DNA from: Zeugodacus cucurbitae
Lineage: Eukaryota > Arthropoda > Insecta > Diptera > Tephritidae
Length of the DNA stretch: 64,000 nucleotides
NCBI RefSeq assembly: GCF_028554725.1
Contig: NC_071671.1
Coordinates: forward strand, 9,792,001-9,856,000
Direction: 5' to 3'
Shown here: positions 12,076-24,790 of the stretch, piece by piece
Position numbering within the stretch: the first letter of the stretch is position 1
Layout: every line of letters begins with the position of its first letter
Program-made: the position numbers and the translations under genes
The notes under the pieces: model-generated
What the model was told of the DNA's origin: nothing
The model's database searches: none
What the model saw: only the letters and a program-made list of their open reading frames with translations

Positions 12076-12524
12076 TTTAATTAAGCGTGCACCAAGCTGT
12101 TGTATTGCATGATATTTGTTTAAAGACGGAAATTGTCTTGTCACAGAGACCAAATTTTACTTTTGCTGGCAAATAAAATAAATATTAGTTTGTGACTCTT
12201 TCGAAATTGCCGTGCGGCGCGCGAGTGTGATTAACAGCGCAATAACAAAAACAACACGGAAGTTAGTGAAAGAGAGGAAGGAAGAAGGGTTGTTTGGTTT
12301 GAAGTGAAGTGGAAAGTGAAAATTACAAAAAAAAAATATAATTTTTTCCAAATGTTTGTAAAGTTCTAACAAAAAAAATCAAAATTTCTAGCTGCCTGCT
12401 GGCTGCTCAGCCACTCACTAAACCTTTAACGGCAGTGTCTTCTTAGCCATAACTGTACATTTGCATGTGTTTGTGGAGCAAATGCAAAAGTAATTAGTGA
12501 AAAATGTGTGCGAAATTAGCAAAA

Positions 12525-12660
12525 AATATTTATTAAAATTAAAAAAATAAAATAAATAAAATTAAAAAAAATTAAATTAAAAAAATAAATTAAATAAAAT
12601 TAAAAAAAAAATTAAATTAAAAAAATAAAATGAATAAAAATAAAAATAAAATTTAGTTAA
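12525..12660. repeat. A-rich low-complexity tract
   Basis: About 135 bp made of AAAATAAA and AAATTAAA units on the + strand. Confidence 0.9.
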
Positions 12661-13147
12661 ACCAAAATGAGTTGTTAAAGCGCAACCAGTCAAGATGCCA
12701 GTGCAAATCGCATTGTAAATAGCAAATGAAAAAAAGCAGCGTTGCTTTGAGTAACAAAAACCCCACAAAAAAAAAAAAGAAAATAAATATTTATTTAACC
12801 AAACGATAAAGTCGCTGGACGGCTTTTGATATTTTTTTCTGTGTCTTAGTGTCAAAGTGTTAATAAAGCAAAGTATTTAATATTTAATTAAATGAAAAGC
12901 CAACACAGGCGTAAGTGCTAAAATTGAATATCATACACTGCAAAGGGTGTTTCATTTTGTGAATTTTGCGATTTTCGTCGATTTAAGTTCAACGTGATTT
13001 CGTGCGCATTTTTTTGTTTTGCACGCGCATAACTGTGTCTCTCCAACTCACGTGTCTCGACTCTGTGCTGAACGCGAACAGCAGCAAAACAACGCTTTTG
13101 TGAAGGCGCTCAGCATTTTTGCGCTTTACTTCATTTCGCTTCATTTC
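12661..13147. other. non-coding, UTR-like
   Basis: No ORF of note. GC-richer CAGCAGC and GCGCTCAGC sequence around 13020-13130 resembles fly 5' UTR or regulatory DNA, but nothing specific can be called. Confidence 0.35.
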
Positions 13148-14045
13148 ATTTTTATATATTTTTTTTATTATTTTTTATATTTTATTTTAATTTAATTTTT
13201 TTATTATTATTTTTTATATTTATTTATTTAGTTTTTTATAATTTTTTTATTATTTTTTATAATTTTTTTTATTATTTTTATAATTTTTGTTTATTATTTT
13301 TTATAATTTTTAAAATTATTTTTTATATGTTTTTCATTATTTTTTTATATTTTTTTCATTATTTTTTATATTTTTTTCATTATTTTTTACTTTTATTTTT
13401 TTTTATATTTTTTGTATTATTTTTTATATTTTTTTTTATAATTTTGTTTTTGTTACTTTTTATATTTTTTTTTAAATTATTTTTTATAATTTTATTAATA
13501 ATTTTTATATATTTTTTTATATATTTTTTATATTTTATTTTAATTTAATTTTTTTTTATGTTTTTCATTATTTTTTTATATTTTTTTCATTATTTTTTAT
13601 ATTTTTTTCATTATTTTTTACTTTTATTTTTTTTTTATATTTTTTGTATTATTTTTTATATTTTTTTTTATAATTTTGTTTTTGTTACTTTTTATATTTT
13701 TTTTTAAATTATTTTTTATAATTTTATTAATAATTTTTATATATTTTTTTATATATTTTTTATATTTTATTTTAATTTAATTTTTTTTATTATTATTTTT
13801 TATATTTATTTATTTAGTTTTTTATAATTTTTTCCTTATTTTTTTATATTTTTTTTTCATTATTTTTTACTTTTATTTTTTTTTATATTTTTTGTATTAT
13901 TTTTTATATTTTTTTATAATTTTGTTTTTGTTATTTTTTATAATTTTTTTTTAATTATTTTTTATAATTTTATTAATAATTTTTATATTTTTGTATTATT
14001 TTTTTATTTTTTTTTAATTTTTTTTCTTTTATTTTATTTTTCGTT
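13148..14045. repeat. T-rich array with 231-bp higher-order repeat
   Basis: About 0.9 kb of nearly pure T/A on the + strand. A block starting ATGTTTTTCATTATTTTTTT at 13327 recurs at 13558 (period 231). A third partial copy begins near 13830. Each block contains the same landmarks (three TTTTCATTATTTTTT segments, GTATTATTTTTTATA, TTTTGTTTTTGTTACTTTTT). The array is therefore a higher-order repeat and not random T-rich sequence. Confidence 0.85.
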
Positions 14046-15317
14046 TTTTGCTGCAATCCCCGTACATATAAGTAAGTCCCTCCATACATATATGTATGTT
14101 TGTCTGTTTGTATATTGTAATAGCAGGAAACCCTAATGACGTTGCTCCTTATACAAAAATCACAACTACATACATATATAAAATTGTATCTGTATGTGTG
14201 CTTCATTATTTCACACACACACACATACTAGGAGAATAAGCAAATTCACGCTTCGAGGCGTTGCAACGTTCTTATTTCATGCACATAAACTTTGACGAAT
14301 GTTCACCGTGTGTGTGTGTAGGTGTTTTTCTTTCGCTGTATGTGTGATGTCTGTGTATGTGTGCCGTGCGTGCTTATTGCATTTTCGCAATGGGTCAAAA
14401 TGCCAATTTGTTTTGTGTTCGCCTGTGCTGACTGACTGCCAATGTGTTGTTGTTATTGTTGTTATGCTATTTTGTCATTTGCCGCTTGTTGCTTTCTACA
14501 GCCTTCACACTTGCTGTGGCATGACTTCCACATACTGGCTGGCACATGTGCACATTAATATATGTATATAACCAGTAATAAGACCAGTACTACTGGAACC
14601 AGTATATACGATGTATATACAAATTGATATATAAGCGTATGTAACACCCATGACACATGTTGCGCATATAAAATATCAAAAGTTATTGGCAAGGGTTGTC
14701 CAATGCGCACAATTCACTGTGTCTCACTTGTGTATAATACCTATTCGTATGTATATAAAAATGTGTGCATTGAAGTTAAGTGAGGTTAGGTAATGCCAAA
14801 TTGAGGTTATATTTACTGATTACTTTCTTGCTGCATTCACTTGCTGCTTGCTGACGCAGTAGCAATCTTTTAAAGCTCAGCCAATGCAATTAACTTTTCA
14901 ATTTCCCCTACATTATTGGTTGTTGTTGTTGTTATTGGTGGTAAAAGTGTGTAAAGGGAAGCAATTTTGTTATCGGTCCAATTTTATGATTGTCATCAGA
15001 GTGTTCATCGTGACCTTTGCGATTTCCTTATTCTAGCATAAAATCAATTCGAGGTATAAACCCTATTTCTTGTCCCTTTTTTTCTGGTTTCCTGGATATC
15101 CTACTCTCAAATAGATTTCTAAACCACTGCGTATCCTAACTTTCATTGGGCTCCTTCTTGAGTTCCTGGGTTTTTTACTATTTGCACTTGTTTGTGATGT
15201 GTGTTAATTAATTATCGATAATTTTTGGCTTCAAGTTAAAAAAAAAGCTTTCTCCAAGTAGTCGGTAACAGTCAGTATAAAACAATTCTGAATAAATTAA
15301 AGGGTTATTTCTATAAA
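14046..15317. other. non-coding, no gene seen
   Basis: Contains TATG/CATA microsatellites, a (CA)n run at about 14211-14224 and GTTGTT tracts. ORFs here are translations of simple sequence. Confidence 0.5.
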
Positions 15318-15690
15318 AAAATTATATTTTACAAATCTAGTTAATGAACGAGGGAAAAAATATTAATTTTTGAATTTTTGACATAATTTTAACGAAAAAA
15401 CTCACTTTTTTGGTCAAATTTTCGCCATAAATTGGCTCGAAAAATATAGTTGTAATAAAAATAAAAAAAATCCTTCTTTCATTAACTAGATAATGTTATT
15501 TCAATGATGTGTGCAAAATTTGAACAAAATCGCTTAATAACTAATCGAGAAATCGTACACCGACTTAAAAAATTGAGTTTTAAGTTAAACTCGTTTAAAG
15601 TTTTATATTGTAAGTGACGTGGCCTGATGGGCGGAACTTCCAAAGAGTCTATTTCTTAGAATTGTACTCTGATTGATTTGACACTTTTGT
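15318..15690 (+). repeat. dispersed repeat family 3, copy 1
   Basis: Matches the block at 29405-29775 in reverse orientation. Shared landmarks: GTTAATGAACGAGG, GACATAATTTTAACG, TTTCGCCA, CATTAACTAGATAATG, TGTGTGCAAAATTTGAA, GTGACGTGGC and GGAACTTCCAAAG. No coding capacity; class unknown. Confidence 0.7.
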
Positions 15691-15814
15691 TGAATATGGT
15701 GAAACATGTTTCAAGAGAACTGTTATATCTGTTACGTGACTATGTCCACAGGTGTTTCGTGTTCCAAATTCAAACAATCTGTTCAATACTTTTTATAATT
15801 ACTATACAAACATA

Positions 15815-15905
15815 CAGTTGAACTGCTATAACTCGAAATTCACCGTAACTCGAATTCTTGAATTTGCAATAGAAGTCAAATTTCATACAAATTACCTTCC
15901 GTCTC
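15815..15905 (+). repeat. pogo-like end sequence, copy 2
   Basis: Starts TA-CAGTTGAACTGCTATAACTC and matches the inverted block at 6430-6523. Its right end is not visible. Confidence 0.5.
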
Positions 15906-16084
15906 TCAAGCAAGTATTATTCCCTAAAATACACCCTCCATATTCATACTAATTTAAAATATACTTTCTCTTAGATCTCTAATATGCTTTTCTCTTTCAT
16001 ATTGTTGCTATTTTCATACTCCAAAGCAATTTTCATTTTGTACGAATATATGCAAATAACATTTTCACGCTCTGATATATTTCT

Positions 16085-16450
16085 TTTATTTTTTTCTTTA
16101 TTAATTTTTCTTATTTTTTTTCTTTATTTATTTTTTTTTTTATTAATATTTAAAAAAAAATTTTTTTTTTTAATTTTTTTCCAAACCTGTTGCGTTATAA
16201 ATTTTTTCACGCAAAATTTTTTTATTAATTTTTCTTAATTTTTTTTCTTTATTTATTTTTCTTTATTTTATTATTTATTATCTTTTCATTTATTTTTTCA
16301 TTTATTTTTTCATTTATTTTTTCTTTATTTTATTTATTTATTTATTTTTTAATTTTTTATTTTATTAATTTTTTATTTTATTAATTTTTTATTTTATTAA
16401 TTTTTTTTCCAAACCTGTTGCGTTATAAATTTTTTCCCGCAAAATTTATG
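16085..16450. repeat. T-rich tract bounded by a 228-bp-spaced duplication
   Basis: T/A-only sequence in which CCAAACCTGTTGCGTTATAA occurs at 16181 and again at 16409, each followed by ATTTTTTC(A/C)CGCAAAATTT. The spacing is 228 bp, indicating a tandem duplication whose interior has since changed by slippage. Confidence 0.8.
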
Positions 16451-16708
16451 ACATTTTTACGCTTAAAAGCGTTTAAAACGAGCACAAAAAGTTCATTGTC
16501 TTCATTTTCGGTTAATTGCATGCAAATTTCCAAACAGACGAATTAACAAAATAAACGAATTTAATGAAAATTGCTACAAAAAGTGCATAATTCAGCGCCG
16601 TAATTAGGAATTAAATTTTTGAGATATTTACGAGTTTCTAAAGCGATTGATTTAACAACTCATTAATTGTTGGTTGTTGGAGTGGGGGGAAGTTTAGTTG
16701 TAATTGAA
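16451..16708. other. non-coding spacer between T-rich and A-rich tracts
   Basis: Mixed sequence without ORFs. It separates a T-rich tract on the left from an A-rich tract on the right. Confidence 0.5.
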
Positions 16709-17090
16709 GTAAAAAAAAAATAAAAATTAATATAAAATAAAAAAACAAAAAAAAAACATTAAGATAATAAAAAAAAATAAAAATAATAAAAATAAATAAA
16801 AATAATAAAATAAAAATAATATTAAAATAATAAAATAAAAAAAAAATAAAAATAATAAAATAAAAATAATATTAAAATAATAAAATGAAAAAGAAATAAA
16901 AATAATAAAATAAAAAATATAAAAAAAATATTAAAATAATAAAATAATAAAATAAAAAAAAAAAATAAAAAAATATTAAAAAAATAAAATAAAATAAAAT
17001 AAAAAAAACAAAAAAATAAAAATAAAAAAAATATAAAAATAAATAAAATAAAATTACAATAATAAAATAAGAATAAAAAAGGATAATAAC
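16709..17090. repeat. A-rich AAATAA-type array
   Basis: Nearly pure A/T with AATAATAAAATAAAAA units; AATATTAAAATAATAAAAT recurs several times. Confidence 0.9.
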
Positions 17091-20000
17091 TACTTAAAAA
17101 TGTTTCATATTTAAATTAAAATTTATATCAAGCAACGTGTGTACATTGCTTAATAGCTGCTACTTGTATTTGTCAGTTATCGATTTTCATTGTTATCGAC
17201 TCGCTGAGCTCATCCATTGAGAACTTGTCAAGTTTTATTTTTATATGCAATTTATTTTATTGCAGTTTTTATCTCTTAAACGTTACAATTGCATGCAAAA
17301 ATGCATAATTTTTATAACTGTTTCGTACGAAAATGGAAGATAGTTGTAAAACTCATTGGCGTCATTTGCCTTAACCGCGTGTAATGTGCTCATTTGCATG
17401 AATTTGTAATGGCAGTGGCGTGTTTTTATTATATTTTTTTGACTCGCCTGTGCCTACAACGCTTCTAAATAGCATACGGATTCTAATTTCTCCGTTTCTA
17501 ATGAGCTTTCAGCCCACAGCGGCGCGCTGCTACTCGCAAAAGTACTTAAAGTGACACCTTCGCGTTCGCTTAGAAGATTTTACTTATTTTGGCATAACCA
17601 GTTGTTATTGTTGTGAATAAAAAAAAAAAAAAAAGATTAAACAGAAAAGTACAATGCTACAAGTCTACATTACGAGTATAATTGCAGTAATTCCACTATA
17701 CTCGCATGTGCATATTTGCTTTTTTGTACATTTCTGTGTGTGTGTGTGTGTCTGTCTACTTTGGTAGTTGAATGAATTCATTTTTATTTTTAAACACACA
17801 TGGCTGTTGTGCAATTCAAACGTCAATTTTTTTTGCCATTTTAGCCACAATTGTACGTAAATGAAAAATAATTGTGTTCGCTTGTCTGTTTTATGGATAT
17901 TAAACTTGAATTGTCTTTAAAAGCCGTCCATAGACTTTATCTTCCAAGTTTACGCTTTCGCATTAGTTCTTTTTGCCGTTGCTTAATGGCGCACATTAAA
18001 GTTGCCATATGCTAAGCAAAGGCATTAAAAGGAAAGATAATCAAATGTAAAGCGTGGAAATTCAGATTTCATAATTCCAGTAGCAGCTTCCATTTTTACT
18101 GTCTTTCTTTCTTTATTTTTTTTTAATTTTTTTTTTTTTTTGTATGCCTGCTTTCGTTTCTTAAGCAAATATTTGCCTAGAGCCAAACACACATATCTAT
18201 AAAAAAGGTTTTAATATGCACATAACCAACGTCCAGCAGCTATTAAGTTGCGTGTTCAATACGTGCTTAATAGTTCCGCCCAAAAAAATGTGTTCACACT
18301 CAACATTCCACTTCTTCTCCCCACTTGTTCAGCGCAGTTCATCTAACGCACTTTCGTTGTTTGTTATTCATTCATTCATTCACTTCTCCTCCCACAATAT
18401 GTTGTTGTGCTTCTTCTTCTTTTGTGCCGCTTTGCTTATTCGCACATTGTTGCTAATTTGCTATCAGGTTTTTATTTTGTTGCTGTTGTTCTTTGCTACA
18501 TGATCCATCATTGTCATGCTCATGTATCGTAATTGCGTTGATCGTAAATTTCCGTGGCAAAAATTAAGTAAAAAATAAAAAAAAAAAAATAATAAAGCAA
18601 GACATATGGCAATTGTTTTATCTATTATCCATATTTTTTTTTAAATTTATTTTTTTCACTTTTGCTCATTTTCAAATTTCCATATTTCAATTATTCACCT
18701 TTTTATGCGCTTTTGCTTCTTTGTTTGTATTAACATAATAAAAAAATTTTGTTTATCGTGTGGCCTCAAATTTATTGTTTATTTAACAGCACAACACAGC
18801 TAAAGTGACTACAATTATAATTTTTTTTTGCTTTCCTACCACTTATCATTTTACTTTTTCTAATTTACTCTCTACACTTTTCTGCTGTTGCCAGACAAAA
18901 TTTTTCCATAAATTCTCTTTTAATTTGGCAGTTTTCTTCTAGACCAACATTTTTGTTTTAAACCATCTGAATTCTGAAATATTTTGGTAATTGTCTATCG
19001 AAGCAAAAATGTGCAGCTGTGAAGCCGTAAATGTGGCGGCCCAAGTTTGCTATTGTGTTTATTAATATATACATACATATATATTTTCATATTAATTATG
19101 AGGGGAACTCACAAATTAATTGTTCAATAAAATATTTCTTTCAATGTATATTTTACAAAATGTAATTATTTTTAATACTGTTAAATTAATAATATCACAC
19201 TGTAACCACTCTATAAACGGTTTGAAAATCTTTATTGTGTAAACCGGTTATAAGCTATAAATCGATCGAAATCAGCTCTGTAAAAACTAATTGTTCCACG
19301 AAATGTCAATATGTACTGCCTGATCAACATTATCAAAATATTACTTATTGTAAAAGCAATAAAATTCCTCATTATTTGAAGTACAACTTAGGGTTTTTTG
19401 AGTTGGACTTTGAAAAAGTAACATCCAAATAAAACTCGTTTTATAAAGTTGTTTTGTAGAGAGATTTTTAAAAGTAGAAGCTCTTATAAATACTTGAATC
19501 TTCACAGTGGTGTTAGTATTAAGACCCTTCCGTTTACTGATCTAGTCTCACAGCGCTCGATATTAGGGTGATGACTTAGAAACGGTCAATTAAAAACGAT
19601 CTGTATTTACACTCAATTATTTTGATATCATTTCCACTCCTTATGTGTTTCAACAACTGTTTCAGCATTCCATAAAATCTTGAGCCAGTTCGTGCACATA
19701 TTTTTATCTTCAAACAATAGTGCAAGTATTTAGGGGATTATCCCATGTGATATAATATGCAAAATATCTATTATTTTTTTTTTTCATAAATTGCTTTCTT
19801 AACATGTCAAGAATACGGTGATAAAGTGATTTTCAGAAATACGAAGTCATTTTAAAGATACAGCAGTTAGAAGAAGGAGCTGTTCGAAGCGCTGAGTTGG
19901 CAACTGGAGCTTTGAACGCATTTTCAACCGTTCCTCCATTGTATGTACCTCAAAAACAATTCGACCGAATGACTTGAAATTTGTAGTGTACACTCAGCAC

Positions 20001-20449
20001 TCGTAAACGCATTGAATGAACTACTATTTATCTATAACTTCCAAAATTATTATAGCCAAAAAATCAAGAAAAAAAAACGCAAAAAATCGATTTTTTTTTT
20101 CAAAATTCTACCAAAATTCCATTTTTTTATGTATTTATATTCATTTGATAATAGTTCATTCCATGCATTTAAACTTACAGATCAAAACGGCGCTATTTTT
20201 TTGCTTTCGATAAGCCAATCAGCCGGAATTGTCGAGGAAGTGTGTGTCCATTTTTTCGAGGCGGGGGTGTTCATAGGCATGTAATTCATGTTCTATACAA
20301 TGTTTTTAGCTTAAAATTTGTCAAAATATATGTTAATAAATAATAATAAACATAAAACTCTATCTATTTATTGGTCGTAGAAAAAAATTCTAAAAAATCC
20401 CTAAAAAACAGAAAATTTTCATATAAATTTTTATAAAGACATAAATTTG
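17091..20449. other. non-coding, no gene seen
   Basis: Long non-coding stretch with homopolymer runs (17620, 18125, 18580) and a GT run near 17735. Nothing coding is supported. A decayed A/T-rich repeat may lie at 19920-20330, but I cannot define its ends. Confidence 0.5.
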
Positions 20450-20725
20450 TTCTATTTTTTTTTTTCGAAGATCAAACTTTGACTCAAGCCTTCATTGCAT
20501 CTGTCATATAAGCTTGACTGAAAAGTTGTATACACCATTGAATTAATAGGAAAATGTAAATTATATCCATATTTTGGAGTTTTTTTCGATCTTCGAATCT
20601 AAATATTTCGTTTTGTAGGCTAACTTCGAAAATCGGAGCATACATTTATTTTATTTATGGCTTAATCTCCCGGAAAATACAAGTTTGGTCCCATACTCAG
20701 CCGAGTGTTGTACAGTGTAATGATT
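20450..20725 (+). repeat. dispersed repeat family 4, copy 1
   Basis: Shares an ordered set of landmarks with copies near 45160 and 50280: CTTGACTGAAAAGTT.TATACA, CATTGAATTAA..GGAAAATGTA, CGAATCTAAATATTTC, GGCTAACTTCGAAAATCG, and AGTTTGGTCC. No coding capacity. Confidence 0.68.
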
Positions 20726-22990
20726 ATATGAATGCTAATCTAAGATCTCAATTTAAAGTTATTTTTTAAAGTGACTTTTTTAATCGGTTGCTACAGTTTT
20801 TGAATAAATTGTAATGATCTTTTGTGAAAACAATTTTCTATTCCTTATGCGAGGATTAAGTTTTGAATGATGTAAAGTTGTAGAGAACTAGTAAGTGTTG
20901 ATGCGTTTTGGAATGAATTTGTGATAATGAGTAGTTTCAACATATCTTCTCATATTTTTACCAAACAAATTGAAAATTAAAGAAGAAAATCTTGCATTCC
21001 TTACAAACTAGCCACTAATTTACTTCACTGAAATATGCTCCTCTTTATGCCTCAATAAATCAAGAATTTCGATAAAAATACAATAAAAGCAACACAACAC
21101 ATCAAATTCTTGCCTTCTACACACTACTTGTCCGCTCGGTAATTTTATAGAACAAAAAAATGCAAAAATCCTTGGCACACGCCACCTCCAAAAACGCCTC
21201 AACAGCACGCTGATGCCGTGGAAAATGTGCCTCCCGCAGCACAATGCACTTGTTTTGTCGGGCGACGCCGCTTAGCTATTTATTCAAATTCTTCAGTTGA
21301 AGAAAAAAAAAAAACAAATGAAGCAAATATCGCGGCATTAAAAAGTCAAGTGGCGTTGCCGGCAGCCTTACGCAGTTCGCACTCTGGCCATTATTGTGCG
21401 CTTTGATGCTGTCTGTGGCATGCGCTTATTGCTTGTGTTGTTGTTGCAATTGCTCCTTTCCTTTTCCGCCTTAATTGTAACGAGCACAAATAATTTTTTT
21501 TTGTTTGTGTTAATTCGAAAAATTGGCATATTTCAATTTGGCCCTAATTACAAACGAATAAAATGCAAATGGCGCGTACGTGTTGCAAGTTGCAGCAACG
21601 CATTCAGCAATGTGCTACTTAACACGCTGACTGGTTGGCGTCGCTTGTGTGTGCGGACCACCCGCCTTTGTAATTGTTATTGTTATTGCTATTGTTATTG
21701 TAGTGCTGCTGCGCTTAATTGCACTGCATCTTTATTGAGCATGTTGCATCATTCGCTCGCTTTGTTGTTATTTTTTTATTTTTTTTTTGTTGTAAAGTAA
21801 TGTTGCAATATTTTTCCTTTTCCCTAATTTCACTTCAACAATACTCCCAGAAATGCCGAAATTCTTCGTATATTTGCTTAACGCATTTTATTGGCCCATT
21901 TTTCTTTTCATCCGCTTCAACACACTCTGCCAACACCACCCGTCGGCGGCAAGCTGATGCAGCTGCAGCTGCTATGGCACAAAATGACTTGGCGCGCAGC
22001 CTGTTTCATGTTGCTGTTGGTAAGTTACGCAACTGTTAATTGGACACTATACATACAAACACACAAACACATTCTGGCCAGCACTGTTCTCCTCGCAGGA
22101 ATCTGCATTTGGCGTTGACTTTTGCGCCGATCATTGCTCAATGTACTCAATGCACTCACTCGCCTGCCTGCCTGCTGCAGCTTATCCATTGTGGCGTTGA
22201 TCTCCACCTGCCTGCCCCCTCTGCGCTCATTTGCTGCAATTGGCATTTTGAATTTATGTATATTTTTTGTTATTATTTGTTGTTGTTTTTTAACAGGAAC
22301 GCAATTTGCTAACAGCTTCTGTGCATTCAAGCGCTAAAGGATGTTTTGTTTTTTATTTATTTTTTTTTTCATTTTTGTTTGTTGTTCTTGTTGTATGGTA
22401 TGGCAGTGCATTTTTTTTTTCGACTGGTGCATGCTTTTTGTGGCGGCGTTTAAAAATTTTTATGATATATTTGAATGTTTACTGCATTGCAGCCATGTTG
22501 CCATGTGTGGAATCTGGAATTCGCTTTAATTGCTGGCCATCAGAAGTGTTGGCGAAGTGCTATGTACAACTAGAGCATGGAAGTAAACAAAGTTGAAAAG
22601 AAAAATATAAGGGAAACTATTTTTTTTATTTTTTTTTTTTTTGAACAAATATTTTGCATTTTTTACTGAGTTATTATTATTATTATTATTTCTGTGTTTA
22701 TAAACATACCGTTTAAAATATAATTTTTGGATTCCAATAAATTGTGCTGAAACCCTAAAATATTGAATTAAACTTGTAGTTAGAGCTCAATTGAGGTATA
22801 CACAACTTTTTGTACAAAGTTTGTAAATTTAAAATTTCGAAAATTGAATTTCTAAAACCCAAAAGAAATTCGATTTTCGAAATTTTTTCAAAATTTATTT
22901 TATTTGAGTATATATTGGTCTACAACTTTGCTTCCGCCGTTTCTTTTGTAAATTTAAGGCTTTATATGGTATATAAAACGGTTACAAAAA
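20726..22990. other. non-coding, no gene seen
   Basis: A GC-richer section (21,160-22,330) with many overlapping short ORFs in several frames. None has splice boundaries or a domain, and the ORFs are made of TTGTTG, TGCTGC and CTGCCTGC simple sequence. Probably intronic or intergenic with possible regulatory content. Confidence 0.45.
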
Positions 22991-22992
22991 TG

Positions 22993-23453
22993 CTATTCAA
23001 AATATTGGCCGTCGCTAGCTACGACTTTTGACCATCTTTCTGGCAGCATGCGTATTCCGTGACGAAAGAACTCCTCATCTTTCGAGTCGATCCAAGTATC
23101 AATCCAATTTTTGACTTCTTCATAAGAACTGAAGTGCTCGTTAGCTAGACCGTGTGCCATCGATCGGAACAAGTGGTAGTCAGATGGAGCAACGTCTAGA
23201 ATGGGGTAAGATTTCCCATTTCAGCGTCTCCAAATATTTTTTGATCACCTTTGCGACGTGAGGCCGAGCATTGTCATGCTGGAGAATGACTTTATCATGT
23301 CTTTCGCAAACGCATCAATTGCGTTCGGTATCGATCTCCTGTGATGTCTTAATGCTTCCAATTCAGCATCTTCTCGAAAATCTTCTCCCTTCCACCACCA
23401 TGCCGGTCTTCGACTTCATAATCACCTTTCTTAAAACGTTGAAACTCTAAACA
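22993..23453 (-). pseudogene. cecropia-like DD34D mariner transposase relic
   Basis: Reading the minus strand, FQRFKKGDYEVEDRHGGGRE (N-terminal domain) is followed directly by ITGDRYRTQLMR, then, after frameshifts, HDKVILQHDNARPHVAKVIKK (second catalytic Asp), YLETLKWEILPH, and the C-terminal LPERWSKVVASDGQYFE with stop at 22993-22995. These segments are characteristic of mariner-family transposases of the cecropia type. The stretch carrying the first catalytic Asp (normally near TGDEKW) is absent, and the SPD..PSDYHLF segment is scrambled. Non-functional. Confidence 0.85.
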
Positions 23454-23689
23454 TTTTTGTTGGGTTAATGTTGACACAAATGTCCAAGATCGATATAAAA
23501 AAAATCGATTTAATCGACCAGTGCTTGACCCTAGAGACATCTATTGGAAAAGACCTAACAACAATTTCATGTCAATTTAATATTTTTATAACTTTTATAC
23601 TGCACAAAAATAATATTTTTTTTTTGGAAAATGGAAATTTTGAAAATGAAATAAAAATTTTTTGAAATTTAATCTTTTTTAAATATTTG

Positions 23690-24790
23690 AAAATATGAAA
23701 ATTAAATTAAACGATTTTTGATATTAAAAAAGTTAATTTAATTTTAAGTCAAACATTAAATGTAAAATATTTCTGAGCATTTCTCAAATTAAAAAAAAAA
23801 TTAATTAATTAAAAACTTTTGGATATGAAAAAATTTTAATTTTTTTTAGTCAAGCACTTACTGTTTCTGAGTATTTTTCAAAATTTGAAAATAAAATTAA
23901 AATAATTAAATTTTTTTTTGGTCAAACATTTACTGTAAGGTATTTCTGAGCCTTTTTCAAAATTTGAAAATTAAATTTAAAAAATTTTGAATTTAAAAAA
24001 CTTAAATTTTTTTAGTCAAACATTTACTGTAAGGTATTTCTGAGCATTTTTCAAAATTTAAAAATTAAATTAAAAAAAAATTTTGAAATTAAAAAACTTC
24101 TATTTTTTAGTCAAATATTTACTGTAAATTATTTCTGAGCATTTTTCGAAATGTGAAAATTAAATTAAATTTTTTTTAATTAAAAGAATTAAAAATGTAA
24201 GTACAGCATTTCAGGGTATTTTTCAAAATTTGAAAATTAAATTAAAAAACTGAATTTTTTTTAGTCAAACTTTTACTGTAAAGTATTTCGGAGTATTTTT
24301 AAAATTTTCACAATTAAATTCAAAAAATTTTGAAATTAAAAAAACTTAAATTTTTTTAGTGAAACGTTTACTGTGAAGTATTTCTGAGCATTTTTAAAAA
24401 TGTGAAAATTAAATTAAAATTGTTTTTTTTTTAATTAAAAATGTAAGTAGAGTATTACAGAGCATTTTTTCAAAATTTAGAAAATAAATTAAAAAACTGA
24501 TTTTTTTTAGTCAAACATTAAAATTTTTAAAATTTTCATAATTAAATTAAAAAATTCTGAAATTAAATAGCTTAAATTTTTTTTAGTCAAACACTTACTG
24601 TTAAATATTTCTCATTTTTCAAAATTTGAAAATTAAATTAAAAAATTTTCGAAATTTAAAATTTTAAAATTTCTTTTAGTTAAACATTTACTGTAAAGTA
24701 TTTTTGAGCATTTCTCAAAACTTGAAAATTAAATTAAAAATTTTTGAAATTGAAATTTTTTTAATATTTTAATATTTAATAATAATAATA
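23690..24790. repeat. minisatellite, about 11-12 units of 65-105 bp
   Basis: Degenerate tandem array with consensus TTTTTTAGTCAAACATTTAC, TGTAAAGTATTTCTGAGCAT, TTTTCAAAATTTGAAAATTA, then A/T filler. AGTCAAAC-type starts are seen near 23750, 23852, 23920, 24013, 24108, 24262, 24358, 24510, 24585 and 24678, with two further units lacking that phrase near 24200 and 24445. Units differ by substitution and internal deletion, so the array is old. Confidence 0.88.

Noticed and set aside
13327..13548. 73-codon poly-Phe ORF
   Set aside because: Lies wholly in the T-rich 231-bp repeat; no coding features.
21020..22596. Dense overlapping ORFs on both strands
   Set aside because: Made of TTG/TGC/CTG simple sequence in every frame, with no splice sites or domains.
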